A stretch of DNA of 64,000 nucleotides from an uncultured Coriobacteriaceae bacterium. GTDB taxonomy: Bacteria > Actinomycetota > Coriobacteriia > Coriobacteriales > Atopobiaceae. The stretch spans positions 1-64,000 of the forward strand of contig CADBCS010000003.1 in assembly GCA_902793195.1 (NCBI GenBank), given 5' to 3'. Both the position numbers and the translations under genes were made by a program. The notes below the pieces were generated by a model. That model was not told the origin of the DNA. It did no database searches and worked only from the letters and a program-made list of their open reading frames with translations. Positions 16,522 to 25,993 of the stretch are shown here, piece by piece; positions within the stretch are counted from its first letter, which is position 1, and the number at the start of each line of letters is the position of its first letter.

Positions 16522-18827
16522 GCCACCCTCTCCTTCCTGCCCCTCGCATACGACAACACGGCAACGAGAATCTGCATGACTCCAACTTCGGCGAACGCAA
16601 ACACGCCGCAGAGAACCCACGCCCGCATGGAGAGGTCGTAGATGTCAAAGAGCTTCCAGAAGAATCCACATCCCGCAATAAAACCAACTATGCATAGTGC
16701 GAGCACCATGATTCGGTATCGATTGGGCGGTCGAATGAGTCCAACCAGAATGAGGAAACCCACGACGGAGAGCAAGTACGTGCTCGCAGTCGCCACGTCG
16801 TTCTGGGAGATGTCAAACAGCCTTGCGAAGAGCATCATAACGGCAATGGCGACAAACGACGTAATTGCAGCAGGAAGCGACCGCAACAGAACCTCTAGCA
16901 CAAACCGTCCCTCCTGCTTCTTCTCGTTGGGCTCGAAGGCTAGCAGGAATGCGGGAAGCCCGATGTTGAAGAAGGAGATCAAAGACACTTGGTTGGGGGT
17001 GAGCGGATAGGTGAACGAGCCGAAGATCGAGAAGAGGGCGAGCGCAAGCGAGAAGATGTTCTTGTAGAGGAACAACGTTGCTGACCGCGTGATGTTGTTG
17101 ATGTCGCGCCGACCCTCGAAGACGATTTGTTGCATGTGCGAGAAGTTGTTGTCAAGAAGGACCACCTGGGCGGCCTGTCGTGCCGCATCGCTTCCGCTTC
17201 CCATGGCAATGGAGCAGTCGGCTTCCTTCATGGCGAGGATATCGTTGACACCGTCCCCAGTCATCGCCACTTGCAGACCCTCCAGTTTGAGGGCGTGCAC
17301 GAGGTCCCTCTTCTGCTCGGGGCGCACACGTCCGAACACCGTGTACTCGCGCACGGCATTTCGCATGTCCGAAGCGTCTTTGAGTTCGGAGGCATCAACG
17401 TACTTTTCGGCTCCCGCGATGCCCGCTTGTTGGGCAACCTTCGAGACCGTGAGGGGATTGTCCCCCGAGATTACTTTAACCTCCACTCCCTGACGCTCGA
17501 AGGCCGCAAATGTGGACGAGGCATCTGGCCTCACCTCGTTTCTCAGCACCACGAACAGAATTGGACGGGTGTCCTCACCAACCACCTCTACCATCGCCAG
17601 AACGCGCATGCCTGCAGCCGCGCGCTCGTCCAATGCACTTTGGCATTCACCTCGTTCCCGTGGCGCAAGGACGAACTCCGGGGCACCTAGACGATAGGTC
17701 ACGCCGCCTGTCGTAACCTGGGAGTACTTGAGCTGCGAGCTGAAAGGCGTCACCTCCGCGTCCGCAAGAGGTTCGGAATCACCCACGTAGGACCGCAAAG
17801 CCTCAATCGTCACATTGTTGTCGGTGACCGTCGCCACGTACGAAGCCAACAGCCCAAGCCCTTCTTCCGACACCCGTACGTCCCCATTTTTAGAGAACAC
17901 CTCCTGCACCACCATGTCCCCGCTCGTTATGGTTCCGGTCTTGTCCACGCACAACACGTCGACGCGAGCCAGCGTCTCGATGCTGCGCATGTCGTGCAGC
18001 AGAACCGACTGCCTGGCAAGGCGCATGGCAGACAAGGCAAGCGCGATCGTCACCAACAGATAGAGCCCCTCGGGAATCATGCCAACCACGGCACCCACCA
18101 TGGAGGTTACGGATGCGGAATAGCCTACGCCGCTCGCGTGCGCCTGCCACCACAGAAGGCCGCCCACCGGCAATATGAGAATGCCCGCGACAAGTATGAT
18201 GCGATCTATGTCGGCAACCATCTCGGACTTCTTTTCCTTGACCTCCTTGGCACGCGCCGTGAGCATGGATGCGTATGATTCGGCTCCCACACGAGTTAGG
18301 CGTGCCTCCACCTGCCCCGCCACGACGAAGCTTCCAGATAAGAGCTCGCACCCTTGCGACTTCTCGACCTCATCTTGCTCACCGGTTAGCAGCGCCTCGT
18401 TGACGCCTGCCACACCGTCCACGACCACGGCATCGGCCGGCACCTGTTGGCCCGCCTCAAGGCGCACCAAGTCTCCAAGCACCAGATCGGATGCCGCCAC
18501 GACCCTCTCCTCGTCATCGCGCAGGGCCACATAGTGCGATTCGTCGAGCAGAGCGAGCTCGTCGAGCACCTTCTTTGCCCGTAGCTGCTGAACGATGCCG
18601 ATGATCATGTTGGCAACGACCACTGGTAAAAACGTAAGGTTCTTATATGAGCCCGCAGTGACGAGCAAAACAGCCAGAATCGCAAATATGGCATTGAAGT
18701 AGGTGAACACGTTGGATGCGACGATGGCGCTCACGCGTGTCCCCGACTTCGAGGGAACTACGTTGGCGTTGCCCGCCTTCGTTTGACGTACGACCTCATC
18801 TGTGGTGAGGCCTCGGCGTGTCTCCAT
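16518..18827 (-). CDS. P-type cation ATPase, CtpE-like (probable calcium transporter)
   Basis: A 769-residue integral membrane pump. It has the phosphorylation motif CVDKTGTIT, the hinge TGDGVND, the actuator-domain TGE (NEALLTGEQDE) and about ten membrane helices. The fourth helix reads GMIPEGLYLLVT; the PEGL form resembles the calcium-binding Glu of CtpE and SERCA-type pumps. No N-terminal heavy-metal domain or CPC motif is present, which argues against copper or zinc. The start ATG at 18827 has GAGGAAAG upstream. It lies 58 bases after the cellulase gene. Calcium specificity is inferred. Confidence 0.85.
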   Translation of the reverse strand: METRRGLTTDEVVRQTKAGNANVVPSKSGTRVSAIVASNVFTYFNAIFAILAVLLVTAGSYKNLTFLPVVVANMIIGIVQQLRAKKVLDELALLDESHYVALRDDEERVVAASDLVLGDLVRLEAGQQVPADAVVVDGVAGVNEALLTGEQDEVEKSQGCELLSGSFVVAGQVEARLTRVGAESYASMLTARAKEVKEKKSEMVADIDRIILVAGILILPVGGLLWWQAHASGVGYSASVTSMVGAVVGMIPEGLYLLVTIALALSAMRLARQSVLLHDMRSIETLARVDVLCVDKTGTITSGDMVVQEVFSKNGDVRVSEEGLGLLASYVATVTDNNVTIEALRSYVGDSEPLADAEVTPFSSQLKYSQVTTGGVTYRLGAPEFVLAPRERGECQSALDERAAAGMRVLAMVEVVGEDTRPILFVVLRNEVRPDASSTFAAFERQGVEVKVISGDNPLTVSKVAQQAGIAGAEKYVDASELKDASDMRNAVREYTVFGRVRPEQKRDLVHALKLEGLQVAMTGDGVNDILAMKEADCSIAMGSGSDAARQAAQVVLLDNNFSHMQQIVFEGRRDINNITRSATLFLYKNIFSLALALFSIFGSFTYPLTPNQVSLISFFNIGLPAFLLAFEPNEKKQEGRFVLEVLLRSLPAAITSFVAIAVMMLFARLFDISQNDVATASTYLLSVVGFLILVGLIRPPNRYRIMVLALCIVGFIAGCGFFWKLFDIYDLSMRAWVLCGVFAFAEVGVMQILVAVLSYARGRKERVA

Positions 18828-18885
18828 TTCTTTCCTCACATCCCATGGGCGTACGCATTGCGACGCCAACGATTGGTCGCACGTC

Positions 18886-21045
18886 CTACTTCCGCTGCGC
18901 AAACGCACGGGAGACGTTTTGCCTGATTCCCCCATACGCTTGGCTCGGTCCCTTCGAACCCCGCCTTACCAACACGATCTGGATTCCCTCGAGCCGCCTC
19001 GCGTAGCCCGCCGAACCCGAGCGCGCGCCGTTTTTGGCCCAGCCCATCCAACCGAACCTCTGGCAGTGCACACGATAATATATGTCGTATCGATTTGCCA
19101 GCTCCCCCACAAGACGTATCTCGATTGCCTCCAAACGCAGTCTGCGTCCCGAAGTGCCTGCCATGGCCCCGTTGCTGCGCCATCCCTGCCATCCCAGCCG
19201 CTGCACATGCGTACGGTATTGGATGGTTCCGCTGCACGGGGCGTTGGTAAGCCTGATGTTGATTCCCTCGAGCCGTTTGGATTTGCCCGAGGTCCCACTC
19301 ATCCTTCCGGCGGAAACATATTTCTGCCATCCATACGTCTGAACATGCGTCCTGTACAACAATGACAGCCCGCCCGCGCCGCGTGTCGCAAGGTTGCTAC
19401 CCGCAACTACCTGAAAACCGATTCCCGACACCACGCCGCCTGCCGCCATGCTGCCGTTATAGCTCATGTTCTTTGCAACAAGGTTGGTGCCACTTCCCTC
19501 GAACGTGGCATTCCATCCGTTCAGCAACGAGACGCTTTGGTTGAAGGGAATCGAGACACGCCACGACGAGCAGGCTGCGCCTGTATTACGTATCGTAAGG
19601 TCATACTGGTAGCAGATCCTTCCGTCTCCATATTGCCATGAGTTGGTAAGCGCGACCGTGCATTGGAACTGACCCGAAGAGAAGCTCGCTCCCCCCGCAC
19701 TGCCACCAGTCGGCACATCGCTCGTGCCATCTGGAAGCGTACCCTTCAGCGCCTTGAGCAGCCACACGCCCGACGTGGATAGGTCTCCCGACTTGAAGCC
19801 ACTGGTGGCCTGGCACCCGCTCTTTAGGACTGAGGCAGATTCCGCCTTGTTGCACAGGCTCCACATGCACCAGCTTATCCCCCTGTTGTTCATGGCAGAA
19901 AGCCAAGCGTTCGCGGAGCTCTGGTCTATCGACCCGTTCCCGCTGGCGTCGCAGATGCCAAACTCGCTCACGAACACGGGCAAACCTGCATCGACGACAC
20001 TCGTCATCCTGTTTCTGAGGTCGTCCCTGTGCGTGGCCGCATAGAAGTGCAGTGCATACAGCACATTGCCGCATGTCAGGGGCTTGGCAGCCGCCTTGTC
20101 AATCTCCTGCGACCATGTGGGCGTCCCCACGATTATCACGGCGTCCGGATCGTTGCCCCTGATCACCGGTATCACTTGGTTTGCATATCTGCAGATATCG
20201 TTCCAAGATGTCGAGCCGTTTGGCTCGTTGCAGATCTCGTACAGCACGTTGTTGCTACCCGAAAACGTCTTGGACATGTCGTTGAAGAAAGACTTGGCCT
20301 CGGTCACATGCGTGAGGGGATTGTTGTCCGAGAGAATGTGCCAGTCCACGATTGCATACAGGTCGTTGCTTGCCGCTAAACGCACCCCGTCTTTTACCAG
20401 ATTGGCAAGCTTCGCCTTGTCACCACCGGTGCAATACCCACCATGCTCCGCCGTGTACATCGCCAGACGGACTACGTTGGCATTCCATTCCGAGCGCAGC
20501 TGTCTAAAGCAGGCGCCGTTAACATATGCGGGAAACCAAGCGAGTCCATGGGTGCTCACACCCCTCAACTGTATGGGCGTTCCGTCCTTGTCGACGAGCT
20601 TGCCACCCTGTACCCTCAGAGCTCCGGCCGACTTGGGCCCACGCACCGTAAGCGCCTGTGTTTCAATTGTGGTATCGTCATCATCAAACTCGGTCATTTG
20701 TTCGTGGTGATCTTGGAATGACGATATGGGCCCGTCGCTTTGCGAGGCCGCATCTTGGGGCACGACCTCGACTTCGACGTCCAGGTCGCAGAGGTTTTGG
20801 ACCTCCACCTGCGTGTCGGAATGGCTGTCGACTTGACCTCCTTGCAGTTCGTCCTCAACGATCATGGATGCTGCTTCCGGGTCTTGCGTCTCCTGTGCCA
20901 CGGCATGTCCTGCCCATGGCAACGCAATCGTCAACACCACGCAGAGCAGCGCGAACGCAAGCCGCCGTGTTGAGCGCACCATCTTCCTCCCAAACCCATC
21001 CAAGCGACACTGCGAGGGAGCGTGGTCCTCCTGCGTGTCTGCCAT
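18886..21045 (-). CDS. Secreted GH5 endoglucanase with CBM2-like module and three ChW repeats
   Basis: A 719-residue exoenzyme. Basic residues and a hydrophobic stretch (28-50) form a signal peptide with likely cleavage after HAVA. An acidic linker (about 52-130) follows. The GH5 domain covers about 142-430 with acid/base Glu274 (YEICNEPNG) and nucleophile Glu361 (VSEFGICD), so it should hydrolyse beta-1,4-glucans. A CBM2-like beta module covers about 455-550, and three ChW repeats lie at about 560-602, 606-648 and 652-695. The same repeat type occurs in the C1 protease at 4603-7515. The start at 21045 has AAGGTGAG upstream and lies 11 bases after comEC. Exact substrate is unproven. Confidence 0.9.
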   Translation of the reverse strand: MADTQEDHAPSQCRLDGFGRKMVRSTRRLAFALLCVVLTIALPWAGHAVAQETQDPEAASMIVEDELQGGQVDSHSDTQVEVQNLCDLDVEVEVVPQDAASQSDGPISSFQDHHEQMTEFDDDDTTIETQALTVRGPKSAGALRVQGGKLVDKDGTPIQLRGVSTHGLAWFPAYVNGACFRQLRSEWNANVVRLAMYTAEHGGYCTGGDKAKLANLVKDGVRLAASNDLYAIVDWHILSDNNPLTHVTEAKSFFNDMSKTFSGSNNVLYEICNEPNGSTSWNDICRYANQVIPVIRGNDPDAVIIVGTPTWSQEIDKAAAKPLTCGNVLYALHFYAATHRDDLRNRMTSVVDAGLPVFVSEFGICDASGNGSIDQSSANAWLSAMNNRGISWCMWSLCNKAESASVLKSGCQATSGFKSGDLSTSGVWLLKALKGTLPDGTSDVPTGGSAGGASFSSGQFQCTVALTNSWQYGDGRICYQYDLTIRNTGAACSSWRVSIPFNQSVSLLNGWNATFEGSGTNLVAKNMSYNGSMAAGGVVSGIGFQVVAGSNLATRGAGGLSLLYRTHVQTYGWQKYVSAGRMSGTSGKSKRLEGINIRLTNAPCSGTIQYRTHVQRLGWQGWRSNGAMAGTSGRRLRLEAIEIRLVGELANRYDIYYRVHCQRFGWMGWAKNGARSGSAGYARRLEGIQIVLVRRGSKGPSQAYGGIRQNVSRAFAQRK

Positions 21046-21056
21046 CTCACCTTCCG

Positions 21057-23417
21057 TTATTGTATCTCGCTCAACGTGCGCGCGGTGCGCACGATGGGTC
21101 CATTTGTGCCGGGCCGCACCTCCACGTCCCCAACGTCCTTGGTGCAGAGAAAGAGTGAGTCTGCATCCTCGAGTGCCTCGAGGCACTCCGTGGCCGGGTG
21201 CCCGTACCGGTTTCCTTGGCCCGCACTGGCAACCGAGACTTCTGGGTCGAGGATGCGTGCCTGCTCCTCGGTAACCGAGATGGCGGATCCGTGATGGCCC
21301 ACCTTGAGGAAGTCTATGTCACCCACATCGCCCCTCCCCAACACTGACCCCGTCACGTCACGCTCCGCATCGCCTGTTAAGAGACCCTCCAGCACGCACG
21401 ATTCGCGGCGATACGTCAGTGTCATTTCGATGGAGTCCGGATTCGTCGTACCCGAGACCTCGCCCATCGGCGAAACCATCCTTAGAGAAAAGCCGCCAAC
21501 ATGCAGTACGTCCCCATAGCCTATCTCCTCCACCGAGTTGTCGCTAACGGCGGTCATACCCTGTAGCAAATCCGCCGGTATGTTCTTGCACACGCCCTTG
21601 GCCACAAACAACCGGTCACACCTTATAGCACCCACCATGCTCGGAATGCCACCGTAGTGGTCGTCGTGAAGATGTGTAACCACGATGGCGTCCAACCGAA
21701 ATACGCCGTTTCGTAAGAGCGCGTCGACGATTGCATCGTCTGGCCCCGTATCCACAAGAATTGCCTTCGTTCTGTCTTGGACGAGAATCGCATCTCCCTG
21801 TCCGACGTCCAAAACGCAGACTCGGGGACCCGCGCCAAGAAAAAGGCGAATTCCCACGAACGCGCAGGCGACAAGCATCGCAGCAAGGGTCGCAAGCGCC
21901 CTTTTGCGTGTGATCCTTGGCCAAAACACGAGTAGGAGCAACGCAACCACGACGAGGCCCATTGTCGCCTGGGACCCCCACCCCTCGGTGGAAACCGACG
22001 CATATGGCAGGCACGTCGTCGTTCTCATGATCCACAGCACCACCGTCGCCATCCAGTCGCACGCACTCAGACAGACGGTGCCCACCATGGGCAAACCGAG
22101 CAACGGAAGTGAGACAAGCCCCACATACATGAGCAGGGGAAACGGGACGCACAATGCGACGTTCGTCACAGTTCCCACCAAGGACGCCTTTCCATATGTC
22201 TCGGCAACGAGCGGCAGCGTGGAGCAGAACGCGACCACCGATGCGGCGAGTGCCTCACACACGGTCTTCTGCGCAGTACATACGCGACGATGCAGGCGTC
22301 CAGATAACCAACGCGGCAGCTTCATATCCCCCACGAGAACCTCAACGAACGTGGTTGCATAGGGGCAGAACATGCACAGGGAGCACACCGAGACTACCGA
22401 TAGCAAAAAACCTAGCTGCCCGCAAACGGTCGGGTCGGTCAAGGCCATCAGCAAGGTGGTCGCGCTTGCGGAGGAGAGTCCGTGCGAGCGGCGTCCAAAC
22501 AGATTGCCCGCACAAGCGATGAAGGCCATTAGCCAAGAGCGAACAGCCGAGACCGGCAAACCGCAAAATGCCACGAATCCCCCAGACGTTACCATGAGCA
22601 AAACCATTCCGAGGTACTTGCTCAGCCTCAGGCGATGAACTGCCCCCGCCATCAACGCGATGACCAGGGACAGATGACTTCCCGAAACGGCCAAAAGATG
22701 CGACGTGCCGGTCCGGGCGCACAGCTCATCCAGCTTCTTGCTGCGCATGTCGCGCTTCCATCCACAAAGACATCCTGCAAGCAAGGCTCGCTGCTCACTC
22801 TCCTGTGGTCTGATGGCCTCCAATGCCCTCGAACGCAATTGAAGCGGCATGCTCGCAAAACCGCTTGGCGAACGTTCGCAAACAATACGTGCCGCACGCA
22901 CGCTGCCAACTATGCCCTGCATGCGAGCAGAGATTCCCCATTCGTCATCCCCGTTTCGCGCATACGTTCCCACGCAGGTCACGGTCGCGCCAAGGCCAAG
23001 CGGCTCGGTGGACGAAAGCCACACCGAGCCGAGAGATTGTCCCCCAATCGATACCCCGGCACGACAGCGATAGCCATGTTGGGTCTCGCGTGCGTCCGAT
23101 TCCACCACAAAAGTCATTGATGAAACGGGCGTATGGGTGAGGCGACGTGCTCGCAACTCACTCAGATCGAGCACGTGCGATGCGTTGGCGCAGGCGATCA
23201 GCAGCGACGCGGACATCATGAGGAGTCCAGTCGGACGCGGCCTGTGCTTGCGCAGCAGACACCACGCTACGGGAAGCGTAAGCACCATCGCGAGAACCAT
23301 GACCAGCTGGCACACATTGGATTCTGCCCAGCCAACCCCTTCGCGCAGTACCTCTCGTTGTGCGCATATCACGCAGATGGCAGCCAGTAGCGTCGTGGGG
23401 ATATGCGGTCTGCGCAC
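21057..23417 (-). CDS. comEC: DNA internalisation/competence protein ComEC/Rec2
   Basis: Membrane channel for single-stranded DNA uptake. The protein has about 786 residues: N-terminal membrane helices and OB-like region, a central Competence domain with LLAVSGSHLSLVIAL, and a C-terminal metallo-beta-lactamase domain with VTHLHDDHYGG and GHHGS, so all three modules are present. The start is uncertain. GTG at 23417 is used, TTG at 23426 is equally possible, and neither has a well-spaced ribosome-binding site, so translation may be coupled to comEA, which ends 13 bases upstream. The pilus-type uptake genes are not in this window. Confidence 0.92.
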   Translation of the reverse strand: MRRPHIPTTLLAAICVICAQREVLREGVGWAESNVCQLVMVLAMVLTLPVAWCLLRKHRPRPTGLLMMSASLLIACANASHVLDLSELRARRLTHTPVSSMTFVVESDARETQHGYRCRAGVSIGGQSLGSVWLSSTEPLGLGATVTCVGTYARNGDDEWGISARMQGIVGSVRAARIVCERSPSGFASMPLQLRSRALEAIRPQESEQRALLAGCLCGWKRDMRSKKLDELCARTGTSHLLAVSGSHLSLVIALMAGAVHRLRLSKYLGMVLLMVTSGGFVAFCGLPVSAVRSWLMAFIACAGNLFGRRSHGLSSASATTLLMALTDPTVCGQLGFLLSVVSVCSLCMFCPYATTFVEVLVGDMKLPRWLSGRLHRRVCTAQKTVCEALAASVVAFCSTLPLVAETYGKASLVGTVTNVALCVPFPLLMYVGLVSLPLLGLPMVGTVCLSACDWMATVVLWIMRTTTCLPYASVSTEGWGSQATMGLVVVALLLLVFWPRITRKRALATLAAMLVACAFVGIRLFLGAGPRVCVLDVGQGDAILVQDRTKAILVDTGPDDAIVDALLRNGVFRLDAIVVTHLHDDHYGGIPSMVGAIRCDRLFVAKGVCKNIPADLLQGMTAVSDNSVEEIGYGDVLHVGGFSLRMVSPMGEVSGTTNPDSIEMTLTYRRESCVLEGLLTGDAERDVTGSVLGRGDVGDIDFLKVGHHGSAISVTEEQARILDPEVSVASAGQGNRYGHPATECLEALEDADSLFLCTKDVGDVEVRPGTNGPIVRTARTLSEIQ

Positions 23418-23430
23418 CTCCGACAATCGC

Positions 23431-24204
23431 CTATACACAGATCTTGTCCTTGATCTTTGCGAACTTCTTCTCACCGATGCCCGAGACGCGCATAAGGTCC
23501 TCGGGCGTGGCAAAGGGGCCCTGTTGGTCTCGATCCTCGATGATGGCAGCCGCAGTCGACTCGCCAATCCCGCTGAGCGTCTTGAGCTGCTCCGCATCCG
23601 CCGTGTTGATGTTTACCAATGATCCAGGTACGGGAGAATCCGCCCCACTCGATGTCGTGCCACCTTCGGCGTTGGAAGACCCACCCGCAACAACCGAGAC
23701 GTCACCGGCGCCCTCCTCCTCCCCTTCTCTTGGAATATGAATCTTGGCGCCATCTACGACCTGTGCGGCCAGATTAATGGTATCGGTGTTCGCATCTTCA
23801 CATAGCCCGCCGGCTCTCTCGACCGCGTCGATCACCCGCGGCGTGCTCGCTTGGAGCGTATACACGCCTGGCTCGCGCACGGCCCCGTCCACGTGCACCA
23901 CCGTCATCTTTGTGGACGTCGTCACATCATCCGACTTGGATGCGAGCTGACCTTTTGAGGTGCCATCGTCACGCTCGCCCTCGACCTTCCTTTGCGATCC
24001 ATCCCCTTCTTGTGGGACCTGAGGAGCTGACTCTGCCCTCTCCAGACTCAAGGCACCATTATCTCGTGTGGATAGCCAAAAACCTGTGGCAACCAGCACC
24101 ATGATCGCCACACCCGCACACACCATGCCCGTGCGGGCCGTAATGCCATACCGTCGCAACGCCTTCCTTGCAAGCGTACCCATTTTTGCCGATTCCTGCG
24201 CCAT
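23431..24204 (-). CDS. comEA: Competence DNA-binding protein ComEA
   Basis: Membrane-anchored receptor that binds incoming DNA at the cell surface. The 257-residue protein has one membrane helix near residues 24-46, a charged Ser/Thr linker, a SLBB domain (VVHVDGAVREPGVYTL) and a C-terminal helix-hairpin-helix domain with NINTADAEQLKTLSGIG and VSGIGEKK. The start ATG at 24204 is preceded by GGGGGTGG, the only ribosome-binding-like sequence, and that sequence is the 3' arm of a perfect 17-bp hairpin. comEC follows after 13 bases. Confidence 0.92.
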   Translation of the reverse strand: MAQESAKMGTLARKALRRYGITARTGMVCAGVAIMVLVATGFWLSTRDNGALSLERAESAPQVPQEGDGSQRKVEGERDDGTSKGQLASKSDDVTTSTKMTVVHVDGAVREPGVYTLQASTPRVIDAVERAGGLCEDANTDTINLAAQVVDGAKIHIPREGEEEGAGDVSVVAGGSSNAEGGTTSSGADSPVPGSLVNINTADAEQLKTLSGIGESTAAAIIEDRDQQGPFATPEDLMRVSGIGEKKFAKIKDKICV

Positions 24205-24210
24205 AGCGAC

Positions 24211-24253
24211 CACCCCCTTCTCGCATGTCATGATGGCATGCGAGAAGGGGGTG
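24211..24253 (-). promoter_or_regulatory. Perfect 17-bp hairpin covering the comEA ribosome-binding site
   Basis: CACCCCCTTCTCGCATG (24211-24227) pairs perfectly with its complement at 24237-24253 around a 9-base loop. On the minus-strand mRNA the downstream arm ends in AAGGGGGTG, placed 6-10 bases before the comEA ATG, so folding would hide the ribosome-binding site. It could instead be a terminator between thiI and comEA, but no U run follows. Confidence 0.6.
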
Positions 24254-24444
24254 CTTTCCATTCAGAATCTGATGTTACGGCCAACGCTCACCAATTGCGC
24301 CGAAAGTTCCCCAAAACAAGCATCCGAGCAGATGGGAGACGTGTGCCAAGCGCAATCCTCACACACGCGTACGTGTAGATTGCATGTAATGCCAACGGAT
24401 ACCGTCGCTTACAAGTACGGCAACGCGCGGTTGCCAAGGTGCAT
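24254..24444. other. Non-coding stretch between thiI and comEA
   Basis: No supported gene. A short GGCAAC...GTTGCC stem (24419-24435) lies 9 bases after the thiI stop and is a weak terminator candidate. No convincing promoter pair for comEA was found. Confidence 0.35.
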
Positions 24445-25689
24445 CTACCGCTGCCACTCGGCGGGAGCAAGCTCCTTGTGACGGGCTCGCAGGCACTTGG
24501 GCGGCTTGTATGGCTTGCACTGTTCGAAGTCTACATATTCAATCTGGTCGACGAGCTGCTCGATCATCGAATCGTGGTCGAAGAGCTCCCATGCCTCCAA
24601 TATCTGTTCGATGCGCGCATGCGTCTCGGGACGCCGTGGCATAAACAACGTGCAACAGTCCGGCGCGTCGAGCGAGCTGATCTCGTACGTGCCAAGGTCC
24701 TCCGCGCGACGCATGATCTCCTGCTTGTCGGAACCTATGAGCGGTCGAAGCACCGGAAGCGATACGCACTCGTTTACCACCGAGATGTTCTCGAGCGTTT
24801 GCGAGGCAACCTGTCCCAACGACTCTCCCGTAACGAGTGCCTTTGCATCCTCGACCTTGGCAATCCGCTCGGCAACGCTAAACATCACACGACGATACAT
24901 GAGAACCCTCAGACCCTGTGGCACATCGAGCGATATCTGCCTCTGATGCTCGCCAAACGGAACCACATAGAGTCGACCCACAATGCCAGAGGGCGCCAAC
25001 GCGTTGATGATGTCCTGACAGAGCCACTCGCTTTGGTCGGAGGTAACGGGCCTTCCGGAAAAGTGTATCGGCACGCATACCGCACCACGTCGACCGACCA
25101 TCCAGGTGGCTACAGGAGAGTCGAACCCGCTCGAGAACAGCGAGACGACCTTGCCGGCAGACCCAACGGGAAGACCTCCCACACCAGGTCCCGAATCCAC
25201 ATACACATATACTGAGCCCTGCACCACATGCACGACGACCGTCATGTCGGGTCCATGCATGAGTACCCTCTTTTGGGGAAAGGCGCCACAAAGGACCCCG
25301 CCTACCAACCGGTTGAGTTCGAGCGTGTGGAGCGGATAGTCGGTCGAAGAACGCCGCGCGTGGACCTTGAAGGTCTGCCACGGCTCGGGTGCCTCGCCCA
25401 ATGCGCGTACTGCCGCACCACAGTACTCGTCCTCGTCCAACGCGCACCTATAGGCAAGCGACACGCGTGCCACGCCAGGCACACGCGAGATGGCATGCGC
25501 CATCTTCTGCGACGCAAATCCGTCGTCGGACTCAACGAGGAGATGACCAGAAATACGGCATACGCGAGACGCACTCGTCCCGCGCAGCGCATGCGTTAGG
25601 TTTGCTATCAGTCGGTTCTCGAACGTCGCACGATTCTTGCCCTTGAGGCCAATCTCGTGGTAGTGGACGAGACAGACGCGCTCCGTCAT
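24445..25689 (-). CDS. thiI: tRNA 4-thiouridine synthase ThiI, form without rhodanese domain
   Basis: Introduces 4-thiouridine at tRNA position 8. The 414-residue protein has an N-terminal ferredoxin-like/THUMP region (about 1-165) and a PP-loop ATPase with SLFSSGFDSPVA near residue 185. It ends without the C-terminal rhodanese domain of enterobacterial ThiI, as is usual in Gram-positives. The start overlaps the rpoZ stop by one base (TGATG), indicating coupling. A thiazole-synthesis role is unlikely in the short form. Confidence 0.93.
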   Translation of the reverse strand: MTERVCLVHYHEIGLKGKNRATFENRLIANLTHALRGTSASRVCRISGHLLVESDDGFASQKMAHAISRVPGVARVSLAYRCALDEDEYCGAAVRALGEAPEPWQTFKVHARRSSTDYPLHTLELNRLVGGVLCGAFPQKRVLMHGPDMTVVVHVVQGSVYVYVDSGPGVGGLPVGSAGKVVSLFSSGFDSPVATWMVGRRGAVCVPIHFSGRPVTSDQSEWLCQDIINALAPSGIVGRLYVVPFGEHQRQISLDVPQGLRVLMYRRVMFSVAERIAKVEDAKALVTGESLGQVASQTLENISVVNECVSLPVLRPLIGSDKQEIMRRAEDLGTYEISSLDAPDCCTLFMPRRPETHARIEQILEAWELFDHDSMIEQLVDQIEYVDFEQCKPYKPPKCLRARHKELAPAEWQR

Positions 25690-25979
25690 CAGTTTTGCTG
25701 GACCCGGATGTTCGATCCGCGAATGGCTTCGTCGAACTCTTCGCGCACATAGCTCAGCACGCCGTCGTTGATCTCCTGCATGGCGGTGGAGACGGAGTCC
25801 TCACCCGAAACCACAGTCGTGATGTCATCGAAATCCTGAATCGCCGTCACACGCAGGTGCTGGCCACGCAGCATGTTGTTGATGTCGCAGGCGCGCTTTG
25901 AGGCAACGGAGCAGAGCAAAAACGGGTTCTGCTCGGTCTTTGAGAGCAGCGTGTCGATCTCGGGACTGGTAATGGACAT
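25689..25979 (-). CDS. rpoZ: DNA-directed RNA polymerase omega subunit
   Basis: A 96-residue small polymerase subunit that helps assemble beta'. The family core is FLLCSVASKRACDINNMLRG, the counterpart of the NRFxLVxxAAKRARQL helix. AAGGCAAAAGT precedes the ATG at 25979. It lies 14 bases after gmk, the usual actinobacterial order, and overlaps thiI. Confidence 0.9.
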   Translation of the reverse strand: MSITSPEIDTLLSKTEQNPFLLCSVASKRACDINNMLRGQHLRVTAIQDFDDITTVVSGEDSVSTAMQEINDGVLSYVREEFDEAIRGSNIRVQQN

Positions 25980-25993
25980 ACTTTTGCCTTTCT

